A stretch of DNA of 64,000 bases from an uncultured Lachnospiraceae bacterium (GCA_910579505.1 CAJTTZ010000005.1:137794-201793); one strand, 5' to 3'; numbered from the stretch's first letter, positions 47,078 to 56,861 are shown. The notes: a model not told the origin generated them from the sequence alone. Program-made: numbers and translations.

Positions 47078-49531
47078 ATGCAGCCACAGTTTACGGATAA
47101 GGCGAAGGCGGCTCTGATCCTGGCGGAGAGGGCGGCGAGAAGCTTACGGCAGAGTTATGTGGGAAGCGAGCATATCCTGCTGGGACTTTTACGGGAGAAT
47201 ACAGGCGTTGCGGCGACCGTGCTTTTGAATAACGGCGTGGACGTGGTGCGGCTGAAAGAAATGATAAAGGACCTGATCGTGCCGGAGACCTCTGTACTGA
47301 TTGCGGAGCGGGACGGGTATTCCCCCCGTGCGCAGGCGATTCTGGAGGAGGCGCACAGGCAGGCGGACAGATTTCACAGCGATAAGACGGGGACGGAGCA
47401 CATTCTGCTGGCGCTTCTAAAGGAGGGGGAGAATGTTGCCGTCAGGCTGTTAAACACCATGGGTATTTCCGTGCAGAAACTTTATGTGGATGTGCTCGTA
47501 GCCATGGGAGAGGACGGCGCGCTCTACAAGGAAGATTTAGTCAGAAAGCAGAACAAGAAAAAGGGAAATACCTCCACGCTTGACCATTACAGCAGGGATC
47601 TGACGGCGCTTGCCAGAGAGGGTAAGCTTGACCCGGTAATCGGCAGGGAAGAGGAAATCACAAGGGTGGTGCAGATATTAAGCCGCCGCACGAAAAACAA
47701 TCCCTGTCTGGTGGGGGAACCGGGCGTGGGCAAGACGGCTGTCGTGGAAGGGCTTGCGGCCAGAATCGTGACCGGCGACGTTCCCTTTACGGTACAGAAT
47801 AAGAGACTTTTGACGCTGGACCTGTCAGGCATGGTGGCGGGCAGCAAGTACCGCGGCGAGTTTGAGGAGCGGATCAAAAAGGTCATTAAGGAAGTGATTG
47901 AGGACGGCAATATCATCCTGTTTCTGGATGAGATGCACACGATCATCGGTGCGGGCGGCGCGGAGGGCGCGATTGACGCTTCCAATATTTTAAAGCCCTC
48001 CCTCGCGAGGGGGGAAATCCAGATGATCGGCGCGACCACTATCGCCGAGTACCGCAAGTATGTGGAGAAGGATGCGGCGCTGGAGCGGCGTTTCCATCCG
48101 GTGACGGTGGAGGAGCCAAGCATTGAGGAGACAGAGAATATTTTGCGGGGCATTGCCCACAAGTATGAGGAGCACCACCGGGTAACCATCACGCCGGAAG
48201 CGATCAGCGCGGCGGTCGCCCTGTCGGCGCGTTACATCAACGACAGGAATCTGCCGGATAAGGCGATTGACCTGATCGACGAGGCTTCGGCGGCGGTGCG
48301 GCTGCATGTGACAAAACAGCCGGATAAGCTGCAGGAACTGTCGGAGGAGATAGATAAGATTGACCTGCAGATCGAACGTTCGATCCGCATGGAGGCGTTT
48401 ACGCAGGCGGCGGAACTGAAAAAGAAGCAGGAGAGCTGCATCAGAAAATATGAGCGCATGGTGAAGCGGCTGGAGCAGGAAGACTTAAACCGCGCCTACG
48501 TGGTGGGAGAGAACGAGATCGCGGAAGTGGTGGCGCTCTGGACGAAGATTCCCGTGAAGAAACTGGCGGAGAAGGAGAGCGAGCGGCTGCTCAAGCTGGA
48601 ATCCATTCTCCATAAGCGTGTGATCGGTCAGGAGGAGGCGGTCGTGGCGGTGGCGAAGGCGATGCGCCGCGGCAGGGTAGGACTGCAGGATCCGAATCGA
48701 CCGATTGGGTCATTCCTGTTTCTGGGACCTACCGGCGTGGGAAAAACCGAGCTGTCAAAGGCGTTGGCCGAGGCGATGTTCGGTTCGGAAAACGCCCTGA
48801 TCCGCGTAGATATGTCAGAGTACATGGAGGGGCATTCGGTGTCAAAGATGATCGGGTCGCCGCCGGGTTATGTGGGCTTTGAAGAGGGGGGACAGCTCTC
48901 CGAGAAGATCCGAAGGAATCCCTATTCCGTTGTCCTTTTTGACGAGATAGAGAAGGCGCACCCGGATGTGTTTAACGTTCTTTTACAGGTGCTGGACGAT
49001 GGGCATATCACAGACTCCAAGGGACGGAAAGTGAGCTTTAAAAATACCATTCTGATCATGACCTCGAATGCCGGGGCGCAGCGCATCATTGATCCGAAGA
49101 ACCTGGGATTTGGCGCGGCGGAGACGGAGAAACAGAGTTACGATAAAATGAAGGGTAAGGTCATGGAGGAGGTAAAACGCCTCTTCAAGCCGGAGTTTAT
49201 CAACAGGATCGACGAGATTATGGTATTCCACCCGCTCAACAGGGACGATATGAAGGCGATTGTCACGCTGCTTTCCAAAACGCTGTCAAGGCGGTGTAAA
49301 GAGCAGATGGACATCGAACTTGCGGTCAGCTCTTCCGTGAAGGAGTATCTGATCGAGAAGCATATAGATGTCAAGATGGGCGCAAGACCGATGAAGCGGG
49401 CGATTCAGTCGGAGATCGAGGACGCCCTGGCGGAAGAGATTCTTGCCGGAAAGGTGAAGAGCGGAGACAAGGTGTCCGTGGGATTAAAGAACAAAAAAAT
49501 AACCTTCACGGTAAAACCCGTGCGGGTATAA
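47078..49531 (+). CDS. clpC: ATP-dependent Clp protease ATP-binding subunit ClpC
   Basis: This 817-residue Hsp100 unfoldase has an N-terminal double Clp-N domain (about 5-145), AAA+ domain 1 (Walker A Lys219 in GEPGVGKTA), a ClpC middle helical pair (about 410-470, UVR-like), and AAA+ domain 2 (Walker A Lys556 in GPTGVGKTE; LFDEIEKAHPDVFNVLLQVLDDG). It unfolds proteins and feeds ClpP. The middle region is short, as in ClpC rather than ClpB. Full length. The gene directly follows the GntR gene and is followed by a small beta protein and radA. Confidence 0.95.
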   Translation: MQPQFTDKAKAALILAERAARSLRQSYVGSEHILLGLLRENTGVAATVLLNNGVDVVRLKEMIKDLIVPETSVLIAERDGYSPRAQAILEEAHRQADRFHSDKTGTEHILLALLKEGENVAVRLLNTMGISVQKLYVDVLVAMGEDGALYKEDLVRKQNKKKGNTSTLDHYSRDLTALAREGKLDPVIGREEEITRVVQILSRRTKNNPCLVGEPGVGKTAVVEGLAARIVTGDVPFTVQNKRLLTLDLSGMVAGSKYRGEFEERIKKVIKEVIEDGNIILFLDEMHTIIGAGGAEGAIDASNILKPSLARGEIQMIGATTIAEYRKYVEKDAALERRFHPVTVEEPSIEETENILRGIAHKYEEHHRVTITPEAISAAVALSARYINDRNLPDKAIDLIDEASAAVRLHVTKQPDKLQELSEEIDKIDLQIERSIRMEAFTQAAELKKKQESCIRKYERMVKRLEQEDLNRAYVVGENEIAEVVALWTKIPVKKLAEKESERLLKLESILHKRVIGQEEAVVAVAKAMRRGRVGLQDPNRPIGSFLFLGPTGVGKTELSKALAEAMFGSENALIRVDMSEYMEGHSVSKMIGSPPGYVGFEEGGQLSEKIRRNPYSVVLFDEIEKAHPDVFNVLLQVLDDGHITDSKGRKVSFKNTILIMTSNAGAQRIIDPKNLGFGAAETEKQSYDKMKGKVMEEVKRLFKPEFINRIDEIMVFHPLNRDDMKAIVTLLSKTLSRRCKEQMDIELAVSSSVKEYLIEKHIDVKMGARPMKRAIQSEIEDALAEEILAGKVKSGDKVSVGLKNKKITFTVKPVRV

Positions 49532-49564
49532 TATGGTAAATTATGACATTAGGAGGAAAGAGCG

Positions 49565-49975
49565 ATGGCTGTAGTAGAGGAGTTATTGCGCGCGGAGAGT
49601 GACAGGACGATCAGCTTTGGCAATCATAAGCTGGCGGCAAAGGCAAAGCTGGAGGATTATGAGCACGGCGGTAATCTGTATAAGGTAAAGACCTTTAAGG
49701 AACTGACGAAGCTTGAGAAAAACGGCATGTTTGCCTATGAGTCGGAGCCGGGCACCAGTGTAAACTGTTTCGAGGAGACGGAGAACGGCATTACCTTTAC
49801 GGTGGAAGGCGACGAGGACGCGCAGATCACGGTTGGTCTTGAAGAGGATACGGTTTATAAGGTGTATGTGGACGGCGCAAACGTCGGGGAGATGAAGACG
49901 AACCTGAGCGGGAAACTGAGTATCAGTGTGGAGCTTGCGAGTGTTGGAGCGGTGGAAGTAAAGATCGTAAAATAG
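49565..49975 (+). CDS. Small beta-rich protein of the family annotated as 'endosialidase' in Lachnospiraceae
   Basis: This 136-residue soluble protein has an N-terminal helical/linker part (AVVEELLRAESDRTISFGNHKLAAKAKLEDYEHGG) and a C-terminal beta-sandwich-like part with repeated short strands (ITFTVEGDEDAQITVGLEEDTVYKVYVDGANVGEMKTNLSGKLSI, split between residues 78-122). Similar proteins are often called endosialidase in automatic annotation, but no catalytic motif is visible, so I do not accept that function. It lies between clpC and radA with AGGAGG before the ATG. Its role is unknown; conserved clpC linkage suggests a housekeeping role. Confidence 0.6.
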   Translation: MAVVEELLRAESDRTISFGNHKLAAKAKLEDYEHGGNLYKVKTFKELTKLEKNGMFAYESEPGTSVNCFEETENGITFTVEGDEDAQITVGLEEDTVYKVYVDGANVGEMKTNLSGKLSISVELASVGAVEVKIVK

Positions 49976-49987
49976 GCGGTTGGAGTG

Positions 49988-50045
49988 AAAAGTTGGGGTT
50001 TTCGGCTGACATGTATGTCATGTTTGCCTGGAAAACCCCACTTTT
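49988..50045 (+). terminator. Long hairpin between the small beta protein and radA
   Basis: AAAAGTTGGGGTTTTC pairs with GAAAACCCCACTTTT (one bulged T), enclosing a smaller TGACAT/ATGTCA stem. The right arm ends in TTTT. It is either a strong partial terminator, separating radA from clpC, or an mRNA processing stem. Confidence 0.65.
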
Positions 50046-50079
50046 GGGTAAAGGTAAGTATAAAAGAAAGGAAACAGAA

Positions 50080-51447
50080 ATGGCAAAGGGGAAATCGACC
50101 GTATTTTTCTGCCAGAACTGCGGATATGAATCTTCCAAATGGCTGGGGCAGTGTCCCGGCTGTAAGGAGTGGAATACCATGGTGGAGGAGCCGGCTGCCG
50201 GGAAGGGAAGCGGCGGCGCAGGCAAAGGTCTGTCCGGGCAAAGGGCGGCAGCCCCGGTGAGTCTGAAACAGGTGGATCTGCGGGAAGAAGAACGCATGAC
50301 CACGCGTATCGCGGAGCTTGACAGGGTGCTCGGCGGCGGGATTGTGCCAGGATCGCTCACACTGGTTGGAGGTGATCCCGGGATCGGTAAGTCCACCCTG
50401 CTTCTGCAGGTGTGCAGGCATATGGCGGCGGACGGCCGTAAGCTTCTCTACATATCGGGGGAGGAATCCCTGCAGCAGATCAAGATGCGGGCAAACCGGC
50501 TGGGCGAATTTTCGGATCAGCTGCTTCTTTTATGTGAAACGAATCTGGAAACCGTGGAACAGACCATCCGCAAAGTTCAGCCTGCGGTGGCGGTCATAGA
50601 TTCCATCCAGACGATGTACCGGGAGGAAATATCTTCCGCGCCGGGCAGTGTTTCCCAGGTGAGGGAGTCCACGAATGTACTGATGCAGCTTGCCAAGGGA
50701 CTGGGTGTTTCCATTATGATTGTGGGCCATGTGACCAAGGAGGGAACGGTTGCCGGGCCAAGGGTTTTAGAGCATATGGTGGATACCGTGCTCTATTTTG
50801 AGGGGGACAGGCACGCCTCTTACCGGATATTGCGGGGTGTGAAGAATCGGTTCGGCTCCACGAACGAGATCGGCGTGTTCGAGATGAAGGAGGAGGGGCT
50901 TGCGGAAGTGGACAATGCCTCCGAGTTTATGCTGAGCGGAAAGCCGGAGGGAGCCAGCGGCTCCGTGGTGTCCTGTTCCATGGAGGGAACCCGGCCGATT
51001 CTGCTGGAGATTCAGGCGTTAGTCTGTCACAGCAATTTTGGCATACCGAGAAGGCAGGCGACAGGCATGGATTTAAACAGGCTAAATCTGCTGATGGCTG
51101 TATTGGAGAAGCGCTTAAATCTGCAGATGTCGGACTGCGACGCCTATGTGAACCTGGCGGGCGGTATGCGGATCGCAGAGCCGGCAATTGATCTGGGGGT
51201 CGCCATGGCGGCAGCTTCCAGTTTTAAGAACCGGGCAATTGACGACAGAACCATTGCATTCGGGGAAATCGGCTTAAGCGGGGAGGTGCGGGGCGTTTCG
51301 CAGGCGTCCCAGAGAGTGGCTGAAGCGGCGAAGCTGGGCTTTACCACATGCGTCCTTCCGGCGGTCAACGTAGAGCAGATTAGGGCCAAAGAGGGGATAC
51401 GGCTGATAGGCGTGAAGACAGTGAGGGATGCGATTGACTTGATTTAA
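50080..51447 (+). CDS. radA: DNA repair protein RadA (Sms)
   Basis: This 455-residue protein assists branch migration in recombination. It has a C4 zinc finger (Cys11, Cys14, Cys25, Cys28), a RecA-like core with Walker A GGDPGIGKSTLL, the KNRFG motif in GVKNRFGSTNEIG, and a C-terminal Lon-like domain (ISxxG-type GEIGLSGEVRGVSQASQRVAEA). ATG 50080 follows AAAGGAAACAG; upstream in-frame codons lie in the hairpin. Normal length. Confidence 0.96.
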   Translation: MAKGKSTVFFCQNCGYESSKWLGQCPGCKEWNTMVEEPAAGKGSGGAGKGLSGQRAAAPVSLKQVDLREEERMTTRIAELDRVLGGGIVPGSLTLVGGDPGIGKSTLLLQVCRHMAADGRKLLYISGEESLQQIKMRANRLGEFSDQLLLLCETNLETVEQTIRKVQPAVAVIDSIQTMYREEISSAPGSVSQVRESTNVLMQLAKGLGVSIMIVGHVTKEGTVAGPRVLEHMVDTVLYFEGDRHASYRILRGVKNRFGSTNEIGVFEMKEEGLAEVDNASEFMLSGKPEGASGSVVSCSMEGTRPILLEIQALVCHSNFGIPRRQATGMDLNRLNLLMAVLEKRLNLQMSDCDAYVNLAGGMRIAEPAIDLGVAMAAASSFKNRAIDDRTIAFGEIGLSGEVRGVSQASQRVAEAAKLGFTTCVLPAVNVEQIRAKEGIRLIGVKTVRDAIDLI

Positions 51448-51521
51448 CGCCGCTTATGTGGTACGATATCCGAGGTTATCTATATTTTTAGAGTAGGGAA
51501 AGCGCGGCAGCGTAAAACCGG

Positions 51522-51546
51522 ATCGCCGTCGCCGGGCGGCGATTTT
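51522..51546 (+). terminator. Terminator after radA
   Basis: ATCGCCG (51522-51528) pairs with CGGCGAT (51537-51543... ending at 51542), followed by TTTT. It sits just before the LCP gene leader. Confidence 0.55.
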
Positions 51547-51583
51547 GTACAAAGGGGAAATAGGTTCTGACAAAGGAGTCAGT

Positions 51584-52669
51584 ATGGACAAGAGAAAGCG
51601 CGGCTTTCGGGGCAGCATACCTCTTCTGATCGCGGAGATCTGCATTCTGCTTATCGCCATCGGCGTGATGTATGTGGTGGTCACAATGACGAGCGAGGTA
51701 AACCACAAAGATATTGACGAGGGAAAGATCCGCATAAATGAGGAGATCGTCAATAAGAAGACCACGGAGATAAAGCAGAAGGAAACGAAGAAAGAGGAGA
51801 AGAAAAAAGGATACCGCAACATAGCGCTTTTTGGTGTGGACGCCAGAGACGGCGAGCTGGGGAGAGGCACGAGAAGCGACACCATCATGATTGCCAGTAT
51901 TAACCAGGATACGCAGGAGATTAAGCTGATTTCCGTGTTCCGGGATACCTATCTGAATCTGAGCAATGATTCTTATAACAAATGTAATACAGCCTACGCG
52001 CAGGGCGGACCTGAGCAGGCGATCAATATGCTCAATATGAATCTGGATCTGGACATTACAGATTATGTGACCATCGGGTTTTCTGGTCTGATTGACGCGG
52101 TGGATGCGCTGGGCGGCGTGGAGATTGAGATTACGGATTCGGAAATATCCCATCTGAATAATTACCAGCTCTGTATGGCGGAGGAGCTTGGCGTAGATTA
52201 TATTCCGGTCGAACAAAGCGGCAGACAGTTATTGAACGGGATGCAGGCTACGGCATACTGCCGTATTCGTTACACGAAAGGGGACGACTTTAGAAGGGCG
52301 GAAAGGCAGAGGGATGTCATCAGGGCTATGATGGACAAGGCGGGCGGCGCGTCGGTCAGTACATTGACTGATATGGTTAATGCCGTTCTGCCGCAGGTGG
52401 AGACCTCCCTGGACGTGAATGAGATTTTGAGCGTTCTCGGGAGCGTGGCAGGCTACAATATGGTGGAGAGCGACGGCTTCCCCTTTGAGGGAGGAAGGGC
52501 CGGAGCCAATGTCGGAAGCAAGGGCAGCTGCGTGATTCCGATTGATCTGGAGGAAAATGTAAGGCAGCTCCATCATGTGCTTTATCCGGAGGAGCGGTAT
52601 ACGCCTTCCGCACAGGTAGAGCTGATTGATGAGGAAATTAAAGAGCAGACAGGCGAGTATCTACAATAG
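51584..52669 (+). CDS. LytR-CpsA-Psr family wall polymer ligase
   Basis: This 361-residue protein has one N-terminal span (about residues 9-35) and an extracellular LCP domain (about 80-260: YRNIALFGVDARDGELGRGTRSDTIMIASINQDTQEIKLISVFRDTYL; the Arg/Asp residues that hold the polyprenyl pyrophosphate are visible). LCP enzymes join wall teichoic acids or capsule polymers to peptidoglycan. AAAGGAG precedes the ATG at 51584. A possible TATAAT for the next gene lies just after the stop (52684-52689). Confidence 0.93.
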   Translation: MDKRKRGFRGSIPLLIAEICILLIAIGVMYVVVTMTSEVNHKDIDEGKIRINEEIVNKKTTEIKQKETKKEEKKKGYRNIALFGVDARDGELGRGTRSDTIMIASINQDTQEIKLISVFRDTYLNLSNDSYNKCNTAYAQGGPEQAINMLNMNLDLDITDYVTIGFSGLIDAVDALGGVEIEITDSEISHLNNYQLCMAEELGVDYIPVEQSGRQLLNGMQATAYCRIRYTKGDDFRRAERQRDVIRAMMDKAGGASVSTLTDMVNAVLPQVETSLDVNEILSVLGSVAGYNMVESDGFPFEGGRAGANVGSKGSCVIPIDLEENVRQLHHVLYPEERYTPSAQVELIDEEIKEQTGEYLQ

Positions 52670-52726
52670 CTGTTTGGCCGGGGTATAATCTGTGCAGGCA
52701 AAACGCAAGTAGGTGAAAGAAACGGG

Positions 52727-52756
52727 ACAGCAGTTCACAAATTGGACTGCTGTCTG
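52727..52756 (+). promoter_or_regulatory. Hairpin in the leader of the ABC exporter operon
   Basis: GACAGCAGT and ACTGCTGTC form a perfect 9-bp stem around an 11-base loop, about 30 bases ahead of the ABC gene and downstream of a TATAAT box (52684-52689). No T-tract follows, so it is a leader stem rather than a terminator. Confidence 0.45.
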
Positions 52757-52781
52757 TGTGCGGAGGGGATATACGGTTACT

Positions 52782-54584
52782 ATGAAAAAACTGCTTATCT
52801 ATTTAAAGGCGTATAAAAAGGAAACAGTATTTGCGCCGCTCTTCAAAATGCTGGAGGCAACGTTTGAACTGTTTGTGCCCCTTGTGATGGCGGCTATCAT
52901 TGACCGGGGTATCGGACAGGCGGATACAGGATATGTCCTGAAAATGGGCGGCATTCTTGTCGCGCTTGGACTGATCGGTCTGCTGTGCTCCATCACGGCG
53001 CAGTATTTTGCGGCAAAGGCGGCGGTAGGTTTTTCCACCGGGTTGAAGCACGCCCTTTTTGACCATATCCAGGGCCTGTCCTTTACGGAGATTGATACAC
53101 TCGGCACCTCGACGCTGATTACCCGCATGACTTCTGATGTGAACCAGGTGCAGAACGGGGTCAATATGGTGCTGCGTCTCTTCCTGCGCTCCCCTTTTAT
53201 CGTGTTCGGCGCAATGATTATGGCATTTACGATTGACGCGAAGGCGGCAATGATCTTTGTGGTGACGATCCCGCTGCTCGCGGTGGTGGTTTTTGGGATC
53301 ATGGCGCTTACGATGCCCATGTATAAGAAGGTACAGGCAGGGCTGGACGCCGTGCTCGGTGCGACGAGAGAAAATCTGACGGGCGCGCGGGTGATCCGCG
53401 CTTTTCATAAGGAGCAGGAGGAGACGGAGAGGTTTGAGGAGAAAAATGGGATACTCACGCATCTGCAGCTCGTTGTGGGAAGAATTTCGGCATTGACCAA
53501 TCCAGTCACATACATTATCATCAACGCGGCAACGATTCTTCTGCTCTATACGGGGGCGGTGCGCGTGGACAATGGAAGCATTACCCAGGGCGAGGTGGTG
53601 GCTCTGGTCAACTATATGTCGCAGATTCTGGTGGAGTTAATTAAGCTGGCCAACCTGATCATCACGATCACGAAAGCACTGGCCTGTGCGAACCGCATTG
53701 AGGCGGTGTTTGAGGTGGAATCCTCCATGGAGTGGAGGGAAGCGGCGGAAGAAGGAAAGGAATTGATCAAGACGGACAATCGGGCAGCGGGAGATACCGC
53801 GCCGGCAAAGAAGAGCGGCACAGACGCGGAAGCGAGCCTTGCCGTGGAGTTTGACCACGTACATTTGACTTACAGAGGCGCCGGGGCGGAATCCCTGAGC
53901 GATATCCATATACAGGTGCCAAGGGGGCAGACGGTCGGCATCATAGGCGGCACAGGCTCGGGAAAATCCTCCCTTGTGAATATGATTCCCCGGTTTTATG
54001 ACGCTACGGCAGGCACCGTGCGTGTGGACGGGCGGGATGTGAAGACTTACGGTATGGAAGAACTGAGAGAAAAAATAGGGATTGTCCTGCAGAAGGCGGT
54101 TCTGTTCCGGGGGACGATCCGGGATAACCTGCTCTGGGGAAACGGCGACGCTACGGATGAAGAGCTGTGGGAGGCGCTGCGGCTCGCGCAGGCGAAGGAT
54201 TTTGTGGAGACGAAAGAGGGACGTCTGGATGCGCCTGTGGCGCAGGAGGGACGCAATCTTTCCGGCGGGCAGAGACAGAGGCTCACCATAGCGAGGGCTT
54301 TGGTGGCAAGGCCCGAGATATTGATTTTGGATGACAGCGCGTCGGCACTTGACTATGCCACGGACGCGGCGCTCCGCAGGGCGCTTAAGGAACTGCCCGG
54401 GGAGCCGACAGTGTTCATCGTGTCACAGCGCGCCTCCTCCATCCGGCATGCGGACCAGATCATTGTGCTGGAGGACGGCGAGATGGCAGGGTGCGGCACG
54501 CACGAGGAACTGCTGGCGGACTGCGAGGTCTATCAGGAGATTTATTATTCGCAGTATGCGCAACAGTCTGCCGTGCAAAATTGA
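52782..54584 (+). CDS. ABC exporter, subunit 1 (ATPase fused to permease)
   Basis: This 600-residue type IV ABC exporter half has six spans (about 15-310) and an ATPase domain (about 365-590): Walker A GGTGSGKSSLVN, signature LSGGQRQRLTIARAL, Walker B LILDDSASALD. The usual Glu after Walker B is Asp (LDDS), a sign of a degenerate catalytic site, so this is the non-canonical half of a heterodimer. An insert or linker with acidic residues (about 330-365) precedes the ATPase. The next gene encodes the other half. Such pairs export drugs or lipids; substrate unknown. Confidence 0.9.
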   Translation: MKKLLIYLKAYKKETVFAPLFKMLEATFELFVPLVMAAIIDRGIGQADTGYVLKMGGILVALGLIGLLCSITAQYFAAKAAVGFSTGLKHALFDHIQGLSFTEIDTLGTSTLITRMTSDVNQVQNGVNMVLRLFLRSPFIVFGAMIMAFTIDAKAAMIFVVTIPLLAVVVFGIMALTMPMYKKVQAGLDAVLGATRENLTGARVIRAFHKEQEETERFEEKNGILTHLQLVVGRISALTNPVTYIIINAATILLLYTGAVRVDNGSITQGEVVALVNYMSQILVELIKLANLIITITKALACANRIEAVFEVESSMEWREAAEEGKELIKTDNRAAGDTAPAKKSGTDAEASLAVEFDHVHLTYRGAGAESLSDIHIQVPRGQTVGIIGGTGSGKSSLVNMIPRFYDATAGTVRVDGRDVKTYGMEELREKIGIVLQKAVLFRGTIRDNLLWGNGDATDEELWEALRLAQAKDFVETKEGRLDAPVAQEGRNLSGGQRQRLTIARALVARPEILILDDSASALDYATDAALRRALKELPGEPTVFIVSQRASSIRHADQIIVLEDGEMAGCGTHEELLADCEVYQEIYYSQYAQQSAVQN

Positions 54585-54642
54585 ATATACAAAATGGCGA
54601 AGACAATTTATGAATGGCACGGCAGATATATAGGAGGGTAGG

Positions 54643-56379
54643 ATGGGACAGAGAGAGACATTCCGACGGGTTTTGCATTATATCAAAAAATACTGGCTGT
54701 ATCTGACGGCGTCCATCGTGATGGCAAGTGTGACGGTGGCGCTGACCTTGTACTTCCCGATATTGACCGGTAGGGTCATTGATCTTGTGCTCGGACCGGG
54801 ACAGGTGGATTTCGGCGGTGTGTTTGATATTTTGAAGATGATGGCGGTCATTGCCGTGGCGATCGGGCTTGCCCAGTGGATTATGAATGTGTGCAACAAT
54901 AAAATGACCTACCGCATTGTGCAGGACATCCGCAACGAAGCATTTCGCAAGATAGAAATTCTTCCTTTGAAATATATCGACGCGCATTCTTACGGCGAGG
55001 TGGTGAGCCGGGTGATTGCGGATGTGGACCAGTTTGCGGACGGTCTGCTCATGGGTTTTACGCAGTTTTTCACCGGCGTCATTACGATTCTTGGCACTTT
55101 GGGCTTTATGCTCAGCGTCAATGTCGCTGTCACGGGTGTCGTTGTGCTGGTGACGCCATTGTCGTTTTTTGTCGCGGGCTTTATCGCGAAGAAAACGTTT
55201 ACCATGTTTCATCTGCAGTCGGAGACCAGGGGCGAACAGACTGCCCTGATCGAGGAGATGGTCGGGAACCAGAAGGTTGTGCAGGCTTTTTCCCATGAGG
55301 ACGAGGCGCTTGATGCGTTTGACGAGATCAACGGGAGACTGCAGGACTGCTCCCTGCGGGCCATCTTTTTCTCTTCCCTGACGAATCCTTCCACCCGTTT
55401 CGTCAACAATCTGGTGTACGCGGGCGTAGCGGTTGTGGGCGCGGTATATGCCGTTCACGGGGGGATCAGTGTGGGACAGTTGTCCTGTTTTCTCTCCTAT
55501 GCGAACCAGTATACGAAGCCTTTTAATGAGATTTCCGGCGTGGTGACGGAACTGCAGAATGCGCTTGCCTGCGCGGCGCGGATTTTTGCCCTGATCGAGG
55601 AGGAGCCGCAGACGCCGGAGCCGGAGGACGCAAAGACGCTTAAGGATGTGGAGGGGCGGGTGGAGCTCTCCCATGTGGACTTTTCCTATGTGCCGGATAA
55701 AAAGCTGATTACCGACCTGAATCTGGCGGTAAAGCCGGGGCAGAGAGTAGCTATTGTGGGACCTACGGGCTGCGGTAAGACGACGGTGATCAATCTGCTG
55801 ATGCGGTTTTATGATGTGAACAGTGGAAAAATCTGTGTGGACGGCGCGGATATCCGCGAAGTGACGAGAAAGAGCCTGCGCGAAAATTACGGCATGGTAT
55901 TGCAGGAGACATGGCTAAAGGCGGGGACGATCCGCGATAATATTGTGATGGGCAGACCCGACGCCACAGAGGAAGAGGTGATCGCCGCGGCGAAGGCGTC
56001 CCATGCCCACAGCTTTATCAAGAGACTTTCCAAGGGGTACGATACGGTGATCGGGGAGGATGGCGGCAGCCTGTCACAGGGGCAGAAACAGCTTCTGTGC
56101 ATTACCAGGGTCATGCTCTGCCTGCCGCCCATGCTGATTCTGGACGAGGCGACTTCCTCCATAGATACGCGCACGGAAATACGGATCCAGAAGGCGTTTG
56201 CAACCATGATGCAGGGAAGAACAAGCTTTATCGTGGCGCACAGGCTCTCCACCATCAGGGAGGCGGATGTGATTCTTGTTATGAAAGACGGGAATATTAT
56301 CGAGCAGGGGAACCATGAGGCGCTGCTACAGAAGAAGGGATTTTACGCAGGGCTTTACGAGAGTCAGTTTGCCGTATAG
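54643..56379 (+). CDS. ABC exporter, subunit 2 (ATPase fused to permease)
   Basis: This 578-residue exporter half has six spans (about 15-310) and an ATPase domain (about 345-570): Walker A GPTGCGKTTVIN, signature LSQGQKQLL, Walker B LILDEATSSID with the catalytic Glu intact. Together with the preceding gene product it forms a heterodimer with one strong and one weak ATP site. TAGGAGGG precedes the ATG. Its 3' end overlaps the convergent lipoprotein gene by 16 bases. Confidence 0.92.
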   Translation: MGQRETFRRVLHYIKKYWLYLTASIVMASVTVALTLYFPILTGRVIDLVLGPGQVDFGGVFDILKMMAVIAVAIGLAQWIMNVCNNKMTYRIVQDIRNEAFRKIEILPLKYIDAHSYGEVVSRVIADVDQFADGLLMGFTQFFTGVITILGTLGFMLSVNVAVTGVVVLVTPLSFFVAGFIAKKTFTMFHLQSETRGEQTALIEEMVGNQKVVQAFSHEDEALDAFDEINGRLQDCSLRAIFFSSLTNPSTRFVNNLVYAGVAVVGAVYAVHGGISVGQLSCFLSYANQYTKPFNEISGVVTELQNALACAARIFALIEEEPQTPEPEDAKTLKDVEGRVELSHVDFSYVPDKKLITDLNLAVKPGQRVAIVGPTGCGKTTVINLLMRFYDVNSGKICVDGADIREVTRKSLRENYGMVLQETWLKAGTIRDNIVMGRPDATEEEVIAAAKASHAHSFIKRLSKGYDTVIGEDGGSLSQGQKQLLCITRVMLCLPPMLILDEATSSIDTRTEIRIQKAFATMMQGRTSFIVAHRLSTIREADVILVMKDGNIIEQGNHEALLQKKGFYAGLYESQFAV

Positions 56380-56861
56380 TAGGAGCCGTCCTTATTGTAG
56401 TCCATAGACTCGGAGCGGATATCCTTGATCCTGCCGTTTTCCCACTCAAAAACGAGATACTGGTAGACGATGGTGTGGTGTTCCAGATACGCTTCGTCTG
56501 TCAGAAACGAGAGAAGGGAGCCCTTTTCGATGCCGTTATTCTCGCAGAAACTGTCGATTTCCACGGCCGCGCCGTCTACAAAGAAAGAAGGCAGAATCGT
56601 GGTGAGGGACTTGTCAAAGGGGATTTCCTCCGTGGCAAGGAACTGATAGTCGCTGCCGTCCACAGAGGAGAGGATGTCGTAATCCCTGTAGGCCGCCAAA
56701 AAGACGTCTGGGCCGTCACCGATTTTTACGCCGCGTATGGTCTGCGCCGTCTCCGCGTCCAGATCATAGTCGGTAGGGGACAGGAGGGGTTTTTCTTCGC
56801 CGCAGGCGCTAAGAAACGCGAGGGAGAATGTCAGTATGAAGCAGGCAGCGATTTTTTTCAT
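56364..56861 (-). CDS. Lipoprotein of unknown function
   Basis: This 165-residue protein has a lipoprotein signal (KKIAACFILTFSLAFLSAC, Cys20) followed by a mature domain rich in Asp and Tyr (VKIGDGPDVFLAAYRDYDILSS). No known domain is recognised. It is convergent with and overlaps the exporter gene by 16 bases, and its start region adjoins the tRNA terminator. Likely a small surface-exposed protein. Confidence is good in the gene, low in any function. Confidence 0.8.
   Translation of the reverse strand: MKKIAACFILTFSLAFLSACGEEKPLLSPTDYDLDAETAQTIRGVKIGDGPDVFLAAYRDYDILSSVDGSDYQFLATEEIPFDKSLTTILPSFFVDGAAVEIDSFCENNGIEKGSLLSFLTDEAYLEHHTIVYQYLVFEWENGRIKDIRSESMDYNKDGSYYTAN

Noticed and set aside
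49565..49975. Endosialidase function for the 136-residue protein
   Set aside because: The automatic family label has no support here; no catalytic residues or sialidase Asp-box are visible.
54460..55674. 404-codon open frame on the minus strand
   Set aside because: Antisense to the exporter ATPase gene; no recognisable protein features.
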